Position numbers and translations under genes: made by a program
Notes under the pieces: generated by a model
Seen by the model: the letters and a program-made list of their open reading frames with translations, nothing else
Databases searched by the model: none
What the model was told of the DNA's origin: nothing
In this document: in pieces, positions 10,601 through 24,450 of the stretch
Position numbering within the stretch: position 1 is the stretch's first letter
Layout: each line of letters begins with the position of its first letter
NCBI GenBank assembly: GCA_037389465.1
Contig: JAZARR010000069.1
Span: 1,483,501 to 1,547,500 of the forward strand
DNA from: Baylisascaris procyonis
Lineage: Eukaryota > Nematoda > Chromadorea > Rhabditida > Ascarididae
DNA length: 64,000 nt
Direction of reading: 5' to 3'

Positions 10601-13600
10601 TGTGTGCGTGAAATGCGGGCAAGTGGCCACATAAACTCGAACGAAATTACAGAGAACCTCATGTTGAAGCGCTCTACTGTGAAGAAATCTCACCATAGAC
10701 AGATGAGAATTGTTCGAGGAATAAATGTCGACAATGACAATGCAGGTCACAGACAACCACAAAGATTAAGCTAAGGACGCGAACTAATTGACTTACTGCA
10801 AACATTGTGGCGCCACATCCCCTCTCATACTCTGTCTCTGATATCTTTGACGTCTATTCACGTGTCATCGTCTTCACGTATCGTCCGATTCTGATTAAGT
10901 TCGAAATAGAAATGTCTGTTCTCACCAACAGGGATGCAAACCAGGCCTATAGCCGCTTCCACCACTACATTTTTTTGGTAGGTGGCTACCTGGTGGCTTC
11001 CATTCAAGACAACGAGAAACAGAAACTCCTCTTTCAAGTTCCTTCTTTGAGACAGCCTACTTGAAAATAACTCTGCTTATGTACTGAACAGCCAAATGGA
11101 AATTAGCAGTGTTGTTTCAGGAAAGCTGTGGGAACTTTTTGTGAAAACAATATAAGGTCATTTTCGCAGAAGAAAACAAGAGAAGTGCAAACAACGACAG
11201 ACCTTCGTTAAACGAAAACGGTCCATCAGCGAAGTGTGCATCCACCCCCAACTTCATGCAGGCAAGCACTGAAGAATGCTGAGTTTGAAAACATCACTTT
11301 TGAAAATGCTGAATCTTTTTTCAACATAGAAAACCGAAAGAAAATTTTTGTAATTCCAAAAATGATCTTTTTGGACTCAGAAAAACTTCAAATCTCTAGC
11401 AGAATTATCTGCCAGTTAAATAATATTAAAAAGACACTGGTGTCAACAATATCATGGCCAACTCATCGGCGCCGCCTCTTCATGAACCAACACTGTGAAG
11501 AACTGTCAAAATGCGAATAAAAGAGCGCGAGTTTACAAGTGAGTAATCTATTATAAAAAAGAGGGGTAACCCATCCACTGATTAAAGCTTTCGCTGGGAT
11601 TCATCTATGAGGCTAGTCGGAAGCGCATCCTAAAAAGTGGGCTTAAGCCTTCAACGGTCTTCAGGTGCAATAGGACGTTCATATGAGAGGACACATTTCA
11701 GGTATTGCAACGGCCGACAATCAGTGTGCAACTGCCAAAGGCATTTGCCAGGTCCTTCAACAAAGCGACACAACAGCGTATTGGCAAACATAAAGAGAAT
11801 AAGCTAATAAACCTTGCAATGCGAATAGCTGCACGAAGCCGAGGTAGGTCACTACGATCGCTGAGATAGTTGGCGTTTATGAGAGGCGGTCTTCGAGGGT
11901 CTCGATCAGCCAGCATTAAATAACCACTAGACTTCGGACGAACTAGGCCGACACTCACCTTGAAAGGTTAGATTACATCCAATATAACATGCTTATTTGT
12001 AATTGCAGATACCTTCCTTTCGTACCACAAGGGAGCGGAAGAGAGGTTGGAGCAAGGGAAAAAGGGGGAGGGGCAAATCCAGAGGGAAAGGTTATCAAAT
12101 TCACAGTTTTATCAAGTGAGCCTTTGTGAGTGTATGATGTGTTCGCCTTATATTTTTCTCATGTATTTTGTTCGCTAATCGATTTCATTACGTTTGCAAC
12201 ATGAATACACATTTCCACAGTAGTTCACCCAAGTCGACAAGATGAAACCGATAAAATGCTATGCACAGTAAAAAAGCACGCTCGTCAGCTCCACTGCTGG
12301 CAGCTGAGTGCCAAACGGGAAATTACAGAAAAAAAAGAGCCAAGGAAAAGTAGCAAGAGGAGGGAGGTAATGATGTTCAAATCAGCCATCAAAAAATGTG
12401 GCAGGTTTCCAATAGAAGTTCAATACCAAAATTCAATTTCTCACCACAGATAGTAGAACATAAAGAAACACAATTTGCAAAAACGCGAAAATATGCACTC
12501 AACTGGAATTCAAAAACAAGAGAATGGGGCAAAAACTGCCGTGATTTAATTCAAATATAACACTGCGAAACTAATCGCTTAGTTGACTGTCAGCTGAAAT
12601 GTCAACATGCAATACCGGCCCGGATTTTCATATGATTTTTGACTCACTTCCGCTTAAGCGCTACTTGTACCGAACAATATAAACTATGGCGGACCAATGA
12701 AAGTACGCTTCAAATAACCGACGCAAAAGTTCTCGCTCAGCTTGACCCTTGATGGGAGGAACTGGAGGAGTTCAAGCTCAAGTACCCGTCCTTCCGAAGG
12801 TGTTAACTGAAAACGATTCACAAGCATGAATTCCTGATAACGCCATATCGCAACAATCCAACACAATAAAATATGTGCAACAACTTGAACTGGACAGTTA
12901 ACATCGTACCTCATAGCCATGATAGGTGGCAATCGTTCGTTGGTCGTCTTGCATTGCTGAGGCAATGAAATAGAACCTCGAGTCGGGATAAGCCTGCTAA
13001 ACACCTTTGCATATACACCTGTAACCGCCGCATATGGCACAAACATATGCATAAATGATGCTTTTTATAGATTGCCGAAACGATCACAAAAAAAATCAAA
13101 GAAATCTCTCGTTTTCTATAATTGAAATATTCAACTTTTGAAGTAAAAGCTTATATCAGTTAACTCGAAAAGAACCGTAAGAAAGGAATGAACTAGTGAT
13201 GGATGTACGCTTGGAGATATGGAATTTTGGCTTGTTACTATAATTGAAAGCTTTTTTCCACTGAAAAAAAAAAAGAGACTGCACTTAAGCTTTATCAGTC
13301 TTTTTTTAATCGTCAGATAAAAGGCGGATATTTCTGTCTAGTAGACACAAGCGGCATTTTATGATCAAAAACGAAGATAAATAAAAAAAACCAGATTTCT
13401 AACACTGCTTCAACTTTGGTGGACCTCTACTTAGATGCATTCAATATAGTCCACACAAATATCATTTGTATCTTTGATCTCACATGAATTTGGAGGGAAG
13501 CATCTCTTTGATAAACTTTACGCACAGTAAGTGTACAACCATGCATCTAACAGGCAAAACTCCACAGGCCACTGAATGTAGAAACGAAAACTGTCTTCCT

Positions 13601-16600
13601 CGTTTATCGTTCTCCACTCCACAAGAAAATAAGCTTCAACAAGAGCTTTACGAGCAAGAAATAAGGTACGTACCTGATCGCTGCTCCTTATGTAGGCACC
13701 CAACTCGCAGTGGCTGCTTGCTGCTGTACCATCGCGGCTCCAAAGCCATCGAACTCCATCCCGCACTCTATTATACGCGTACCTCAGAGATCGGCGTCCG
13801 CCCAACGTTATCGGCTTTGTGCACCTCTGAAGGAAATACAACTGGAAATATATGCATCCATATGTATACACGAATGGAAAGCATACTGCTCATACGACTT
13901 ATGTATCAGTGACATCCACAGAGTTTTTGCAGTTGGGTGCGAATTTCTGCGATATAAATACCAACACAAATGCAAAGCAGGTGAAGCTCTTTAAAATTTA
14001 TCAGCTTTGTGCGAAACAACAATCAAACTATTCAGGAATTCACGTTTCCCTCATAAAGTATCGTAGTTCCAATTTTTCGAGTTTTGAGCAATTATTCTGA
14101 AACTATTGCGACCGTTCGTCTTCGGAAACGATTTCCACAGAATTTGACTGAAATTTTGGACCCACTAAGGACATCAACTTCAAAAATCTATTCAAGTGAA
14201 TGTGTGTCACCCTCTTCCTCCCTCGTTCTCAGCTTACATCGACAGGAGGTTTCCATTACTTACAACTCTGCAGGTGTTGACATAAACACATAAGGGTGAA
14301 GGAAGATGAAAATGGTCATGTATCAGAGTGAACCAAATACACTCGTGCAAGATTATGCTTCCCTTTAAACCTGAAAGTAACAAAAAATGACTGGCAATGA
14401 TGAAACGAGTGAAGTGCCGAATCCTTGTGGGACGGCCGAAACTCGACGATATTTAGAAGGCTTTTGTGCTTACTCTGTTCACTAGACAGTCGCTAGAATA
14501 CTCTTGAAACAAATCAATATATTTCTTTTTAGAAAACACACAGACTCATACAAGGATGTACGTAACATAGAAAATCAAAGAGCAAGCAAAAGCTATGTAA
14601 AAACAAACCTGCTGTACATGAACCTCCAAATGGTCCTGCAGATTGCGTCCCACCCCAGGTAAATCTAGTACAACGGGTATCGCATGAGCCTGAAGATTAC
14701 TTGACTATATTACTGGTCCAAAATCTAGCATCGCAAAATCAATACGGCCTAAACGACCAAGGATACTCAAATGAAACGAGTAAAGAGCTGGTGAAGACAG
14801 ACAAGTGGAACTAGATTCTGACCACACAAAAAAGCCTTTCGCGTGGACAGTTCTCTCGACAACATATACCACATCGAATGCTCACACTTTGGTGCGGTCG
14901 AGAATTTAAGAGCGAATACATGACGTTTGCCTAACATACCGCTCATCCCATATCCTCTTCCTTCTTCCACGTATGCCACACAGCATAGCACACATTCATT
15001 GACAAAGAGACATCCACGACTACAAGATGGAGTAGACATTTATCCAGAAATCACACTAACAGAGCCAAAACAAAGAAGGCATAACGACTCATTGAGATGG
15101 AACCATACTGTGCATCTTCTTAGAAATAAAGAAGTTTTCGATCAGTGTTGCACTGAGGGAATATCAGTAACCCAAAAGATCCTCAAAAAGTAGGAGGTGC
15201 ATCACAAAGCCATCATTTTGCCGAGGTGATCGACTCACTCAAGCTAAGACACGAAGGCTGCGTGTCATCATGCTGAATAATGCCCGCTACTGTGTGCACT
15301 GAACCGTAGTCCGATCGTTACATTTGACGGCCTACTGAGACAATGAAAATTCCCTTAAGAAGGAACATTTCCGAATAGCTTAACATATTCTAAGTGGAAT
15401 TACAAACATAATTTCCGATGATTTGTTGAAGCATGAGATATGAATTTGATTTTTACTATAAACTAAGAGGAAAGCAATACATCACGCACTATGAACTTCA
15501 AGGACCTGTAAGATAATGCGCCTAGCAACTGGCTTGTATGAAATAATGCCATAGTCACCGTGAATACTATTTGTATAGAACTAAAGCAAGATGGAGAATT
15601 CACGAGTGAATGAAAGGAGAGGACGGAAAAGCAAGTACCCGAAGATGGTCAGCAGGCCCCACACCACTGACCAACAGTAGATGAGGCGTGTTTATCGCAC
15701 CAGCAGCGAGTACCACCGAATCCTCACAATAAACTCTTTCACGGCTGAACGAATCAATTGAGTCCGTAACAAGAAAATTCACCTGAAAAGGAAAACGATA
15801 AAGAATGAAGGTCGCCCAGCGCATTACGCAAATTTTTCAAGTGAGGATATCACCTGCAAATGCGATACCATCAAATCCGAAGAGAACCTCATAAATATCA
15901 TCGACGCTTCGAGCATTATCGGCGAGAATAGGCAAACTTATGTGACGACACAATTTCAATCACGGCGCGTCAAAGAACGAGTGAACTGGAGTAGGATCGC
16001 CACTTTATATATGCACAAGGTAAGACTATCTTCTTCCCTCCTCCACCATTTCTAGTCCAATGTTCATTTCCCCTTGTTGCACTCATTTCAAACCGCAATC
16101 TTTTATCTACAATATGAGCTTTTAAGATTATGAGGACAAATAGGAAAACACGCCAGGCAGGAAGGTACAATATGTGCCGTTGCAGTTCCGCCGAATAGGT
16201 CAAAAAGCTCGCTTAATATTTAAAACAATGAGGGCGCTGAACAATTCGTTTTCTTATTAAACTGAATGGCTACGCGAAGGCTTTGCAAAAAAAAAAAAAC
16301 GTCGCTTCTATGCTGCAGTTGAACAACTATAGAACAGAAGTGAACTGCAGATGTTACGGCATTTGTGTGATAAACTCGGACAGACCACTATGTTGCGACC
16401 GCTGCCTTGCGAACTCGTTAAAACTCGGAACGACACACCTTTGCATTCACCTGCTGACTTGACAAAAATTGTTCTGCGGTCACATACGGACAGGAACCCG
16501 CACGGGAATCAATAGGAACTGCACCGGGTCAGGCATCTTTAATGCACATCATATGAACTGCACCGAGTCAGGCATTTTTAATGCATGCTTTGCGGCTATG

Positions 16601-19600
16601 TGAAGGTTTTCATTCATTTGCTGAAACAGAGGCAAATTTCCTTTTCGAAGCGTACCACAGAGTAGCCGCACCTTGATAGAAGGTGAAGAAACTTATTGAT
16701 GCCGTAACATCGTCATTAACAGTATGATATAACCTGCACAGCTAGACTACTGGCTTGACGAGCAGCTGGAACATTGACAATCTAACAAAAACCTCTAGAA
16801 CACATTGAATACTTTAAGTTACTCGTAACAACTTCCAATACGATCGCCCTGAACATTTACCCTTTACTGTTACAAGTGCTGGTCACCAGAACTCGAAGAT
16901 ATACCCACAGATCGAAGGGCAGACGATTTATATCATCTGCAGGTTCGGCTATGGCACAGTTCAAATTTAGCAGCTCTATTTTATAGGTGTTTTATACGCT
17001 GTGAGTGGAAAATAGAAAAAAAAAAGTTTTTCAACTGCTTCAATTGCAAAGGATCCAACTGAATTTTAACCGCACAGTCAATTAAAACTGGAGCGATAAA
17101 AAAAAACAAAGCTTAGCTGCAAATTACAAATTCGATAGCACAAACCCGCTTAATGAATTCAACTCCGATAGCCTGATTACGATGGAAGAGAATACGAGTG
17201 CATGTGACACCCGAAGACGTATGCAGATTAGATCTGCTCAAAACCTGAAAACCATATAGAACATGGCACAGATATATCTGCGGTCTTGGCTGCAACGTCG
17301 GCAAAGAGCAGAGAATGGAGAGATTGCCAAACGGAAAAAAAAACATCCTATTTTTGTTGACTCCTTCCTCCTTTCCTTTTTTTATGTCTTTCGTTCCATA
17401 CAATTACGAACCGTGATCGGAACGAAAAAAAAATTGCTTAAACAGGTACACATTTCCTCCGACCGTGTCAAAAGTTAGCAAGCGCAAAATTGTTTTAAAC
17501 TACGCACAACTACAAAGAGATATATAAGCAGGTAGGGACATTCAAAGATGTGATTATTTTTGAAGCCACCAAAGCTGCTAACTATATATGCTGAAGCTCA
17601 CACGGACTGTGGACTAGAACTACCAAACAAGCATTCAGAAATCAAAAATATACGCCAACCTATGTCCCGGTGTATTTTGTGAATGACACAAAAACATAAG
17701 ACAGCAGAAACAGCTGTAAAAACGAAAAAGTAATCAAGCTCTCGTTGTTCAAGCTCATTAATCTAGAAAAAGGCAGCAAACTATTAAATAACCGATGTAA
17801 GTTGGGTAAGTTGTAAGATTGGAGCCTGATAACTACGGCTGTGCGATAATACAAAAGTAAGAAGTAGGGATATCTCAATAGTTCGTTGCCTGAGAACAAT
17901 AAAAACCATATGCAGTATACTCACTGGCCATAAATAAGCGCGTGACGAACTCACACGTTCCCCTTCGAATATCGTGAGATCCATTCGAGATGCTCCCTCT
18001 TGTCTGAAGCCATTAGAATCTTCAACGTTTGAAATGCCCATCTGGAACAATATTACGCAAAATATCTGCTTCCAATAAACTTGCTTTCCTACCCGAACGA
18101 GCTGGTCGGGATCAACAATCATTTACCGGGAACTCTGCTGAGACTGATCAAGAAGACTCTTACAGAAAACTGATAAAAGTGACAAATCGCACAATTCTAG
18201 ATGGAATACAATTACTTATAAAACACGTGTGCTGAACAAATTCAGACCATCCAGGATAATTCGGTTCTTGCACTACTTCACTTTCAAGTTGAATTTTATA
18301 ACGCATTATACACTTACTAACTGTGGCAGCCAAAAAAATACATTCACAACTCTCTCCCCTCCACCTCTAAAATGCGTGAATGCATAACCGACAGCTGAAA
18401 ATTTCGAGGCCTCATTCCATTCTCTACTTATTTTTGAACACTGCTGTTTAGTTCAGCACGGCTAAATACAGACAACTTGTACGACATTTACTTTGTAATG
18501 AGTATCTTTGCGGTCACTCTATGTAGAGGGATAAGGAAGCAATGTTCAAAAGTTCTCTCAAGAACGTTTCTTTTAATATATATGTCCAATTTCCATGATT
18601 TCTGAAAGCTTTAAGAAAGCGGGCTAGAATCTGAAGGCTCCTGTTTCATGCAATCTGTACCTAGAGCTTGACAGATATATCCGAATTGGAATTAGTTAAG
18701 TTTTGGAAAGCATGAGCCATTCTAGGCAAGACCTCCAAAGCGCTTCTGCGAGATATCGATATTTTAGTTACCTTTTCAGTTAACGCTGCTTCTCTAACAC
18801 CAATTTAAAAAACTCCAGCACCTGCACCAAAAAAAGAGTAACGAGGACACCTTGTCTCTTCGCATCTATCCTGTATAGAATCCTTCCTCTCCATCTCATC
18901 TTTTCAGCACATGATTTTTTCGCTGGCGGCTTTTCCCATCTTTTTATAAACAAACCTATCATTGATCATCCCATCATGGTAACATTCCTACATGGGGTGT
19001 GGAGTAGTGTCACAAACAAATCAGGGAATTTTATATGACAGTTGGTCGATGAACCCCTCTTTCAAAAAATTATTCCTGTGCACTGTGCACACACGCACAC
19101 ACAACCACAAATTCCGAAGTATGCAAATAAGCAGCGAAATAACAGAAACCAAAAACAAAACACCATCAGCACAAAAAAGTTCTCCTCACTTAGAAAAAGT
19201 GCTGATGTATCCTCGGAAGATAAAGAACAACAAATGGGACATGTTCCCATGTCGAAAAAACCAGCACCCCCTAACATCCAAATTGGAAGAATCTCATCCG
19301 CATATGATGACGGGAACTGATCTGCAAAAAGATCTGAAAGAAATCAGTTATCTTCTATTCAGTGGGCTGCTTTCTAAACATCTCACCGTTAACAACCAGC
19401 ATACGTGGCACCAACATTGTCCAACGAGTAAAGACATACTCCTTGGGCCGCCTCAGTGAAAGCTTTCTGTAGAGGATGGCTGCACGGAGCTTGCATCGTA
19501 TGTACAGGGCCACAATATCCACGGTAAACATCATCAACCCTGTCGCATCGCTTATGTGTCTCTGACTTCTTGAAGTATGGAAGGACGTTTCTATAAACAT

Positions 19601-22600
19601 AATATAAATACACTAACAAAAGCACTTTGTAAATGACTATCTATTTGTTGAGCACATTCAAATCATTCCCTTTATTTGCCGATTCGCCTCATATGAAAAA
19701 GCCTCGAAAACATTATGTGTTCGGATGGTTCTTCGAGATTGTCTTCAATCCCAATGCTTTCTCAACATTCGTTCGCGAGATTGCAACTCTCCCAACTCAT
19801 GTTTACCGTTTGCTTAAGTCATACCTCGTGAAAATAAACAACAACATTTGTGGTTACTACCAAACCAAGAAGGGAAAGGAAGTTGACTGCGTGATTAAGA
19901 GAGAGTTAACGGGATGGACATCGAGCTATCTAGTCCCAAAAACTCATCCCGTATCTTTTGGACCCGTCATTTAGTGACCGTTCCAATTTTCTCCAGAACT
20001 TAAGGTCTCTACTTGTAGTTTTGTCGGGCAAGATTTTTTACAAACAATAAGCACTAGATTTGAATATTCGACATGCTGAAGCAGTAATTTTTCGAAACAT
20101 CGGCAAGTTTGGCAGCCATTGCTTTCGAATACGCAAGTGCCAGAATTCATTTTCTGCAAAATCAAGCGTTGGAAGTGAGAGCGCTTTCCAATCCCGACTC
20201 TGGGTGTTGCTTCTATTTCTCTTGGAGATGGGTGAATGGAAGTGCCTCTCAATATCGTCGAAAAGTTTTTCTCATTGCCGAAAAATTTTGATTACAGTGA
20301 ATCGTGAACGATAACGCTTGCAAAAGCATTCAAAAACTAACTGCTTTCATATGACTTTTTTATCGAATATCTGTGAAAATGTGAATTTTTTAAGATGTAA
20401 ATGCTAAATTTTCATCAGTTTCCAGATTATATTTTAATAGATCAAAATGAAAAGATAATCACTATTATTCGATCTTGACGCTTTCATTTGGCACGAAAAG
20501 GGCAAATAGGAAAAGAGAAATAACAAAAAATAATTCAACACCATGACCTCAATATCACTTGATGGCAACATGTCGTTTTAGTAAAACGCAGTGGAAAGGA
20601 AGACGAAATTTAGGCCAATTCGTTCATGGTGTCGAATTCAAATGAACACGTCAGATACCTTATAACGAATCAGCAATAAGCATTACAAATTGCAGCTCTT
20701 TATTCAAAAACAACTGAGACTGACTGTCATCTGAGGACGGATTGCAAAAACGAATGCATCTATTAGGTTATAAATATTCAATATTAACCTATATCGAAGC
20801 CGCTCAGATTTTCGTTTTCATTGCTTATATTCATTAAGAAACAGATTCCTACCTCACATCACCTATGTGTGGATTTTTGTCAAATCACTGTGCTTTTCAG
20901 TTATACACTCTATATCTATTCAGTGAGTTGCTATGAACGGTAATGCAATCCGTACTCAACTAAACCCTAGATTATGCTGTCTGAGAAGCTTCTGCGCTAT
21001 TTTAAAGCAACATATGCCAACAACCAACACATTAGATGCACTCAAAAGTGCATTACTTGTAAGACCATCCCGGAGCACCAATTCCGTCCCAATATTCATA
21101 GTCGGACGGATGCCCACGCGCATAAACCATCGTGTTTAGAGACGAATTACCACCCCAAACACGCCCACGTGGCCAGTATATTACGCGATCGTTCAGATTC
21201 TTCTGCGCCGATGTATGATAGAACCTGTAGCAAAGAGAACGAACAATACTCATAACATGATAAGGTGGGTACCTGCAATGTCAACCTGCAATAATAAGCA
21301 GCAGCAAAGATGCAACTCAGGTGCGTGAACATTTACAGGCAATTGACAGCAGTCACCTCTTTCGAAATAAAATGAGATTTTCATGAGGATGGATGGTAAA
21401 AAATCTCAAATGTTTCAATGCTCCATCCAGACGCACCAATATTGAACATCAAAAGGATGCGAAGAGCTCGAACTTCTCGTGCGAACTTTCGATGGAATGT
21501 GAATGTTTTGACATCTCGCGTAAACGGTGTTGAATTCGTGGTACGCTTGCAATGCTTTAGGCTTTCCTTTGCATTTTACTAATATCCATCTAAGCTGGTC
21601 CTATTATTCCTCCTTTCTGACGTTCCTCTATTAAAAAAAACTATGCGCACTGTTCCAGTTCTCTTTTAACAAATATTAAGTACATACCAGTTGTATTTGC
21701 TGTCTCGCAAATTGTACATATATGCTGCCGGCATACGCAACCTCCAATCCCATGACAAATCGCACGGACCCGCCTCCAGCAACAAGATTCGTTTTGATGG
21801 ATCCTCACTTAGCCGATTCGCCTGAAGATAGTGGGGCAATAACTAGTAAGGATACTCCTTCACTTGCAGCAACGTGCTATGCTACTGAAACATGTTAACA
21901 GCCTTAACCAGATGACATATTGTTCAAGCCATCAGGTGCTCACTAACGATTTGAGCATCCGCTTTTCAACAGCTTCGACGCTCTTGCTTACTGACCGTTG
22001 TATATCAGGGCCACTTGAATTTTTAACCCCTAAATAGATACTTCCTGTAATATGGAGGTTATTAAAGTAGTGCCAAGTGCAGTGACAACTAACATCATAA
22101 GAAAGCTACCAACTGTCACATGTTAGCTGTTCCTTTACGCATATAGTAACTACGACCAATTCACTAACGTTGATGATGATAACATATTGGCTGTCCTCGG
22201 GGAACTTAGCTACACTTGTCCCGCAACAGCACGCCCTTGTTTTCCTCTAGCTGAAAAAAAGAAAACCTTGGTCGCTACCTTATTTGGACAGCTTACGCTC
22301 AAAAGAAACGGGTCTCTCGGGAGGTTTTAGATTTGCAAAGGGGACGCGTGATTGCGGATTTACAAAGTCAGAGCAAAGGATGAGAGGTTTTTTCATTTGT
22401 GTGCGGATACGATCGGTACAAAGTTGAGACAAAAGCTACCGGTTCAGTATTTAAGCTTGAGAAGTCGAACGAAACATTCAAACAATACTATCTCGAAAAA
22501 ACCTCGGATTAAGGTGGATGGGATTTCCATGTTCCTTAGCGCAGGTTCGATCACATATCACCGTTATTCCGTCGAAAATCAAAAGCTTGAAAAGCTCCTA

Positions 22601-23033
22601 GTCAATCAACACCTGCACTTGTCTCCCCTCTCCCGAGGCCTGATCACATCCCCCTTCCCTTCCTCCCTTCCAAAAGTACGCATCAACACAATCACCGTCA
22701 CAATACAACAGCGTAGCAATTTATTTAGGTCAAAAATTCTGCGGTAAAGGTTCAGGAATTAAGGAATCTTCAGAAAAGGCTTAAGAATTCTACGGGGTAA
22801 AATGAAAGCAATGCACTTACGAGAACGCATCCTGCGGTTCCAGCACCGATGATGATATGTGTTGGCTTTCGCTCACCAAGTTCAGGAGTAATCGATCCAA
22901 GCTGGTAGCTGTCTGCCCAAGAGCACAGTGCTGCGGACACATGCAAGTACCGTTTGTGAATGCCACCTGTCCATGACACCAGCTTCTGTGATATTAGCAT
23001 GAGTAGCAACCTGAAATGTTTCATCCATAGCAT
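7614..23033 (-). CDS. GMC-family FAD oxidoreductase, choline dehydrogenase-like (14 exons)
   Basis: Exons on the minus strand: 22821-23033, 21688-21821, 21057-21224, 19440-19590, 17925-18041, 17146-17244, 15639-15782, 14609-14689, 13674-13826, about 12723-12806, 11813-11958, 10204-10285, 9359-9493, 7614-7766. Phases agree throughout and total 619 residues, normal for choline dehydrogenase. FAD-binding motifs are intact: [13 protein letters not shown] (about residues 58-70), ILLLEAGP, then [39 protein letters not shown] (signature 2) and [16 protein letters not shown]. The C-terminal GMC domain has [26 protein letters not shown] and IADASVMPS. The first ATG precedes a basic, hydrophobic leader compatible with mitochondrial import. 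The family oxidises alcohols such as choline to betaine aldehyde. Odd points: the catalytic His before STCRMG is Gln, the partner Asn is Thr, and the donor of exon 10 is weak. The closest relative I know is C. elegans C34C6.4, but this may be a diverged paralogue. Confidence 0.93.
16516..16585. repeat. Two-copy tandem repeat, 39-bp period
   Basis: A 31-bp unit starting GAACTGCACCG at 16516-16546 recurs at 16555-16585 with two mismatches. It lies in an intron of the GMC gene. Confidence 0.85.
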
Positions 23034-23339
23034 AACGTTTCATACCATGCCTCAAATACCCGACTTGCATAATTCCACTGATTTCAGTCATTAAGGACGG
23101 TCCACAGGAATGACTGCAAGTTAAGGCATTGTGCTGGCCAAGTAGACGTCCTAAAGACTCAACTGAACTACGCTGGCGTCTTCCCTCGACATTATCTGTT
23201 TAAGCGCCATAATCCCTCTGTGCATGTCATGCAACGGGTCCCATCAGTGCACAACACCAACAAGAATGGAACCAACACTGCTTAGGACGAGATCGTGTAC
23301 GCACATATGTATATGTACCTGATGATTTGTCCATTTTAA

Positions 23340-24450
23340 GATTCGGCGCTGATCTGTCGAACGCCGTTCGCTCCTATTCTGCGCCTTGTGCTTCCAGCGT
23401 TGACCATACAGCCGTACTAGTAGTTCATCGCACCGCCTTTGCGGCCTCCCGCGCAGCCGCTTTCGGTCGCCTGGTATCCAGTCCGTTAGGTGACAGGTTC
23501 AGTTTAGCTCCGACAATTTCATCGGCAACCTTTGATATGTTCGCACAACGCGACTCTTGCTGAAAGCGATACAGCCCGTCCTCGGCCTTCTTACGACCTC
23601 GCCGCCTCTCGCTGAGTTCCGATATATGTGTAATCCGTCATTTCCTCAGATTAGGCGTAATCCGCTTGTACTACGCCTTCTGCAAAAGAACTGTTCCTCA
23701 TCCACTTTGTCTTGGAGAAATTCATTTCCATGGCGATTTCCTTGGAGAGGTTTGCCGGTTACCGCAGATCATGTTGGAGGTTTTGAGGGTTGTGGCAACA
23801 AGGACACAGCCATCAGCAAACAGAAGGTGGGTTAACAATTCGCCATCAAGCATAATTCCACCATGATGGTTAAGTTTTCTGAATACTCCTTCCAGGGCCA
23901 CCGCAAAGACCATCGGTAGTATCATCCTGTCGGACTCCTCCTCGATCCTCAGGTGACATACATCGTCGAGGAGTCGAACATCAGTTGTACGTCCTTTATT
24001 AATGAGTTTGATGATGTCAACGTATGTCGAGTATCCACGAAGCCTCATGCGGAGCATTTATGACTGCTGTTAATTCTACTGAGTCAAAAGGTTTACGGTA
24101 GTGAACAAAGGCGAGACATAATGGAACTCACTATTCCTTACTTTCTTCCAGTACCTGGCTGAGGATGTGAATGTGATCATGCGTGGAGTACCTCGTCTAA
24201 AATCTGTCTGCTCTCTGCTGATTTCCACCACTTCTAACATTCGATTCGCACATTCAACTAACGTCGGCTTGTTGAGTTCCCCTCGGATGCAGTGTTCTGC
24301 AAGACCTGCTCTATGATCATATCCTTGGCAACTATGGATTATTCTGGAATAATGAATGATAACTTTTCGAGAAATGCTAAGGTACTCTGGAATAAAGCCA
24401 GTCATCATAGACAAGAACGATTTTCGAACCAATAACGTCATTCACTGTTC
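23340..24450 (-). pseudogene. Degenerate LINE reverse-transcriptase fragment
   Basis: The minus strand carries RT fingers and palm motifs in shifting frames. First comes TDFRRGTP (usually QAGFRRG), then DHIHILSQVLEESKE ending in a stop. In another frame follows CLAFVHYRKPFDSVE (usually CLAFVDYEKAFDSVE), then STYVDIIKLI, FAVALEGVFRKLN and ELLTHLLFADGCVLVATT (usually FADDCVL). The first catalytic Asp is His and the second Asp of the FADD box is Gly, so the copy is dead. Downstream, a stretch around 23430-23500 reads PNGLDTRRPKAAAREAA, typical of the linker after the RT in these elements. It sits about 300 bp upstream of the GMC gene start codon and on the same strand. It is a different segment from the fragment at 6.1-6.9 kb. 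Confidence 0.8.

Noticed and set aside
12684..13052. 122-codon minus-strand ORF as a separate gene
   Set aside because: Only its last third (after acceptor ttttcag at 12807) matches the GMC family; the rest is intron read-through.
18992..19459. 155-codon ORF on the plus strand
   Set aside because: It overlaps the real minus-strand GMC exon 19440-19590 at its end, has low-complexity composition and no recognisable domain.
19633..19974. 113-codon plus-strand ORF inside a GMC intron
   Set aside because: Rather long for chance, but I see no domain or signal peptide; kept as non-coding for lack of support.
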